NCBI GenBank assembly: GCA_031216445.1
Contig: CM062204.1
Location: forward strand, 17,537,501-17,601,500
DNA from: Lateolabrax maculatus
Taxonomy: Eukaryota; Chordata; Actinopteri; Acropomatiformes; Lateolabracidae
Direction: 5' to 3'
DNA length: 64,000 nucleotides
In this document: piece by piece, positions 60,015 to 64,000 of the stretch
Numbering within the stretch: the first letter of the stretch is position 1
Layout of the letters: each line of letters starts with the position of its first letter
Position numbers and translations under genes: made by a program
Notes under the pieces: model-generated
The model's database searches: none
What the model saw: the letters and a program-made list of their open reading frames with translations, nothing else
What the model was told of the DNA's origin: nothing

Positions 60015-63000
60015 CCTTTCCAGCATGTTATGATTTTTGACTAATTTAGTGTGCCTCCTGTGCAAAGCTCTACTCTATTTATTATCATTATTCATATTCC
60101 GTACACAACAATGGGATCACAATGGGGTCACAAAAAGTACTCTAATCCACCTCTCTTTGGACCTATATTTTATCATACTTTCACATAGAAAAATTATTTA
60201 AACTTTAAACAGATCACAAGACTTGGATCTTTATTGGGCTAAATCAGCTTTTGATAGCTTGCACCTTTTTTTTTTTTACGATAACAAAGTTTATGTTTTA
60301 TGCTTTTTAAAAACCATTTTAGATATTATTATGTGTCTGTTTTGAGTAGAACCTTCAGACAGACTGACGTGAGACAGCTCCTATACAGTAAACAATAGGT
60401 ACACATATATCAGTGTCTTCATCAAAGTGACATTTTATTTAATTTGTGAGCTGCTATGCGAGTATTATTGATCGTTGCCTGCCTGTTCATTTGACATTTA
60501 GATACTTTCATGATGAGCTGACTGTCTTTTTTTTTCTCATAAATGCTGAATGTAATGTCAAAACTCTGTGCGTCTGGACATCATCTTTAAAAAAAACTGC
60601 AGTGTACTGTGTTTGTGCACATCAATATATTAAGTATTAGTTTGTACACTGGAGTCCTTTTCAGGAAAATATTATTAAATTAAATTAAATATTATGTAAA
60701 CCTCAAATAATATCATGAAAAAGGGAGAGGACATCAAGAAATCATAAAAAGTGAACAATCAGGAAAAGCATCTTAAACAGCATCATGGCTTGATTCTTCA
60801 TGTGTTTTTTTTTTTAATGAATTTATGATGCAAAGAAATTCTGGAAATGCATAATTTTAAATGGTTGGCAAGAAACTAAGTTGGTGGTGTGACTGAGCTG
60901 AAAACCTTTAAAAAATATTCCTCTGTCATTGTGGAGTTGAGTCAGACACTCAAATAAACACGATAATAGAAAAGTGTAGTATAGTTTTCTGTATGCTAGT
61001 AAAACTATAGTATTGTCCAGTTTCAATGCTAATAATTTACAGCAACAGCACGTGGTCTTTATGAATGCTTGTGCTTGTGTGAGATTTGGAGTACATAAAC
61101 ACACAGCTAGTCAATCATATGAAAGGAGAGGTTTTACATAGCATGCAATCCAGGCAGCTACTAACACTTGATGACTTTACAAGAGGATAATGTCAGCAGA
61201 AAAATACACTGACACAAGCACAGCAACAATGGAAACCACAGCCACTCTGAGCCTGGCTGTCTGCCAGGAAACAGGCAATCCAGCTGTGTCCAAATATTGT
61301 AGCAGAAACTAAACTTTCATCTTTCAATCATGCCAGCTGCTTACAGGACAAAAATCCAACAAGAAAGGTAAAGAGCAACCATTATATATACATTTATTTG
61401 AAATACAATGTTTATTGAAAATATAAATGGTACTACCTAGCAGTGTGACAAAAGTGACATGAGTTTCCCATGAAGCCAATATTACAGGGAAATGATGAAG
61501 TGTATGAACTAACTTCAAGACAACAGTAGTGTTCACATTTCTTAAACAAACCCTCTACTAGAGTCACAAGCTTCCTAAAAATGCTGCAAAACCCCCTAAC
61601 ATGGCAATGCATACTTCACAACTATGTTGACTGACAGCATATCATAATGCATGGTAAACAACAACTACATTACGATTAAAGGTGCAGTAGGTAGGATTGA
61701 AAAGAGGGTGGACTTTGAGAATTTGAAAGAGTAAAACTTTCTTTTGTGTCCCTCTCTGGGTCACACCGGGACAAAGCAGTGAGCCTGCTGCCGCCAGTGA
61801 ACTGGTGAACATAGTAGAGACTGTTGGAGGCCAAGATTGCAGGTTTAAGTGAAGTAGTAATTTCCTGGCTTTTAAACAGACATTTAACCGGTTGGGAAGA
61901 ATAGACAACTTCCCATGGTCCTGAGCTGCTGACAGCGGGACGGTAAAACCCAGCTTATTGTTTGAAGTGACATTCAAGGCCAACAGCGGATATAGCAAAC
62001 TGTCGACAAAGAACGCCAACAGAGAGCACGGTGTAAACACAAAATATCCTCTGCTCCTGAAGTGCCATGATCAGACTGTTGGCAGGTGAGCTCATTTATG
62101 AACTGTTACCTCAGTGATAGCAGCAAGAGTTTGCAGCAGTGTTATGACAGAGTTTGCAAATGAGAGCAGTGCAGCATCAAAATGAATAGAGGTAAATAGT
62201 GGGCAGGGCATAGATAATTTAAATAGATCTCCATATTGCAGTGTATTGGATACTGTATACTTTATTGCTGAGAGTAGTGAACTATCTAGGCTTTGTCCCA
62301 TTAAAGAAACACTAATTTCTCCTTTCTGAAAGAAAAACAGTTTGTTATTTAAACACATTTATTTCTGGAAAAGCCTACTGCAAATAGGAAAAATATTTGT
62401 CCAACTTTTTATCTTTACTATCTTTCAAGAACAAATAAAAAAGTATTCTGCTTAATATGAGGCTGGGGGGAAATTGAGAATTTAATATTTATTTCACAAA
62501 GTTGTGAAGATTAAAGCAACACTGATGATCACTCTCAAAATATTCTTCCTTGAAATAAATGACAGGATTTTGTAAATTCATCACACTGACAGATTCAAAT
62601 TTCTCTCTGTCAGAAACAGTCAAGGTTTTCTGAAATTGTATGAATAAATAATGCACCAAAACACACACAACTTTGCTCCAGTTTGTTGATGGAAAAATTA
62701 CCCTCTAGCACCTTGTGTTGTGATATCTAAAATATTTTTTTATGTTAGTCATCACTCAATGAGATGGCTTCAGAATTCATCAGCAGATATAATATTACAG
62801 CGTCAAAACAGAAAATATCACTATACTCCCTGCTTTATCCCTCAGTGTTTTTCTGTTGTGCATGTGTGTGTTTGTGTGTGAACATAGACAGATACATGCT
62901 GCAAGCTCTTTCTAATGATTTTCCACGACATTACTGTCAGCCCTTTAAAACACACCGCTGTGGATTGTACATACTGAAAACAATAGTGGCTGCATGAAGG

Positions 63001-64000
63001 GAACACAAATATGAACTATAATACCACATGTCTCAGTTGTGCTGGATCCATGTGCATCCATGGCAACCACCTATCTTCTAGTTTCTGGCTCCAGAGATGT
63101 TTGACCATGCACAGGTCAAGTGTCAACACCTCTGTTTATGGAAACCGCTGACAGCAGAGTCGGGGAAGCCTGCTATTACCTCTCTGCAGCACATTTTCTC
63201 TGCTAGCTCAGTTTTTTTTTTTTTTTTTTTTTTTGTCCATAGCAGGAGCTCAGTCACTAAACTGGGCATAAGTGGATTTTATTACTTGTCCAAAACTAAA
63301 TGGCATCCGCCGCAGTGCTGCTGATTTATTATTGAGGGAATATACAATAAGAACGCTTGTGGCTGGAATGCTGGGTTGGTTTGATCCCTGGATAGTCAGG
63401 ATAAATCTGAGTGGAGAAGGTGAAACGGTATTGCTTGCCCCTCTCTCATTAAGTTCCAGGTCATTTGTATAGCATAAAGATAAAAGAGTAGAGATTACAG
63501 TGATTATAAAATAGACAGCATGCAGACAAACTACTAAATTAAAAGCTTCTTAAAAGAAGAGAATGTACGTCTTCATCAGGCCTTGACACAGAGATCAAAC
63601 AGTACAGCGCTGGTGCTTCTTGCAAACTCAAAATGCTGTAGCAAATATACTTCTAAGTCATTTCATGGTGTTAAATTGTATTCCACTTAGACTTACAGAA
63701 AATGTGCTTGTCAGCCCATTGTCATCCCAACGATCGCACACACACCCACACACACTTTCCTTATAAAAGTCTCTCTTTTTTGTGGAAAAAGCACAAAAGT
63801 ATTCATCAAACACTTTGCTTCAAGCACATCATCACTTTATGAACTACTTTTAAGCATCAGCTCTTCACATCAAAGGGATCTATTCACAAATGTCCTCATT
63901 CCTACCATGTTTCAATTTCAGTAAAAAGAAAAGAAGTAGGTGCAAAATAGGTGGGGCCAGATGCTTGGTGACATTGTAACTACTCGCAGGGCTAGTTGTT
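60015..64000. other. Intergenic sequence, no gene seen
   Basis: AT-rich sequence with a poly-T run (63212-63234) and a probable repeat at 61677-62065. The minus-strand frame at 61642-62040 lies within that repeat and has no domain. Confidence 0.5.
61677..62065. repeat. Probable interspersed repeat
   Basis: Starts TAAAGGTGCAGTAGGTAGGA, which I recognise from memory as the end of a common teleost repeat. A similar but shorter start (TTAAAGGTGCAATGTTG) occurs at 38109. No second terminus was identified. Confidence 0.35.

Overview
The window reads as nuclear DNA of a ray-finned (teleost, probably percomorph) fish. It is gene-poor and full of long (GT)n, (GA)n and (TA)n microsatellites. It carries several short transposon families that I recognise from memory as typical of percomorph genomes. 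The few coding stretches have vertebrate splice signals or vertebrate-type protein domains. Nothing here is bacterial, viral or organellar, and I saw no tRNA, rRNA or CRISPR array. All identifications come from reading the sequence without database searches.

Layout. At the left edge (1-1501) are the last two coding exons of a GT18-family N-acetylglucosaminyltransferase V gene on the + strand, most likely mgat5b, followed by a 3'UTR of about 0.9 kb (to about 2400). From there to about 58.8 kb I found no convincing functional gene. This stretch holds repeats, mobile-element debris and some unannotated complex sequence that could be regulatory. At 58879-59613 is an intact, apparently single-exon gene for a small secreted protein with two C-type lectin domains, with a polyadenylation signal at 59986. 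The last 4 kb are again non-coding.

Mobile elements are the most informative part. (1) 4997-6722 is a stack: an outer inverted-repeat element carries one TIR element (5187-5580) and one hAT-like element (5679-6587) with a near-perfect 8-bp target duplication, which itself carries a further insertion. (2) 39553-41600 is a long foldback element. Its left arm was hit by a piggyBac-like MITE at TTAA, and its right arm by an element carrying a remnant resembling a RecQ-type helicase; the opposite arm preserves the empty site in each case. A second copy of the helicase-remnant element lies at 29633-30136 and ends in a 22-bp perfect hairpin. (3) A Harbinger-type transposase fragment lies at 23500-23760, MITEs at 20085-20602 and 46801-47113, and retrotransposon-like 3' tails at 14110-14414, 45945-46180 and 52135-52592.

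The two genes have no evident functional link beyond both concerning glycans: the first makes branched glycans in the Golgi, and the second is predicted to be a secreted sugar-binding-type protein. I did not find evidence of a novel multi-gene system. The best leads are the lectin with a co-lost disulfide but retained sugar-site residues, the foldback element with internal empty-site controls, the recurring helicase-remnant element, a 28-bp palindrome containing an RFX-type X-box, and an unrecognised protein-like stretch with one in-frame stop (53135-53491).
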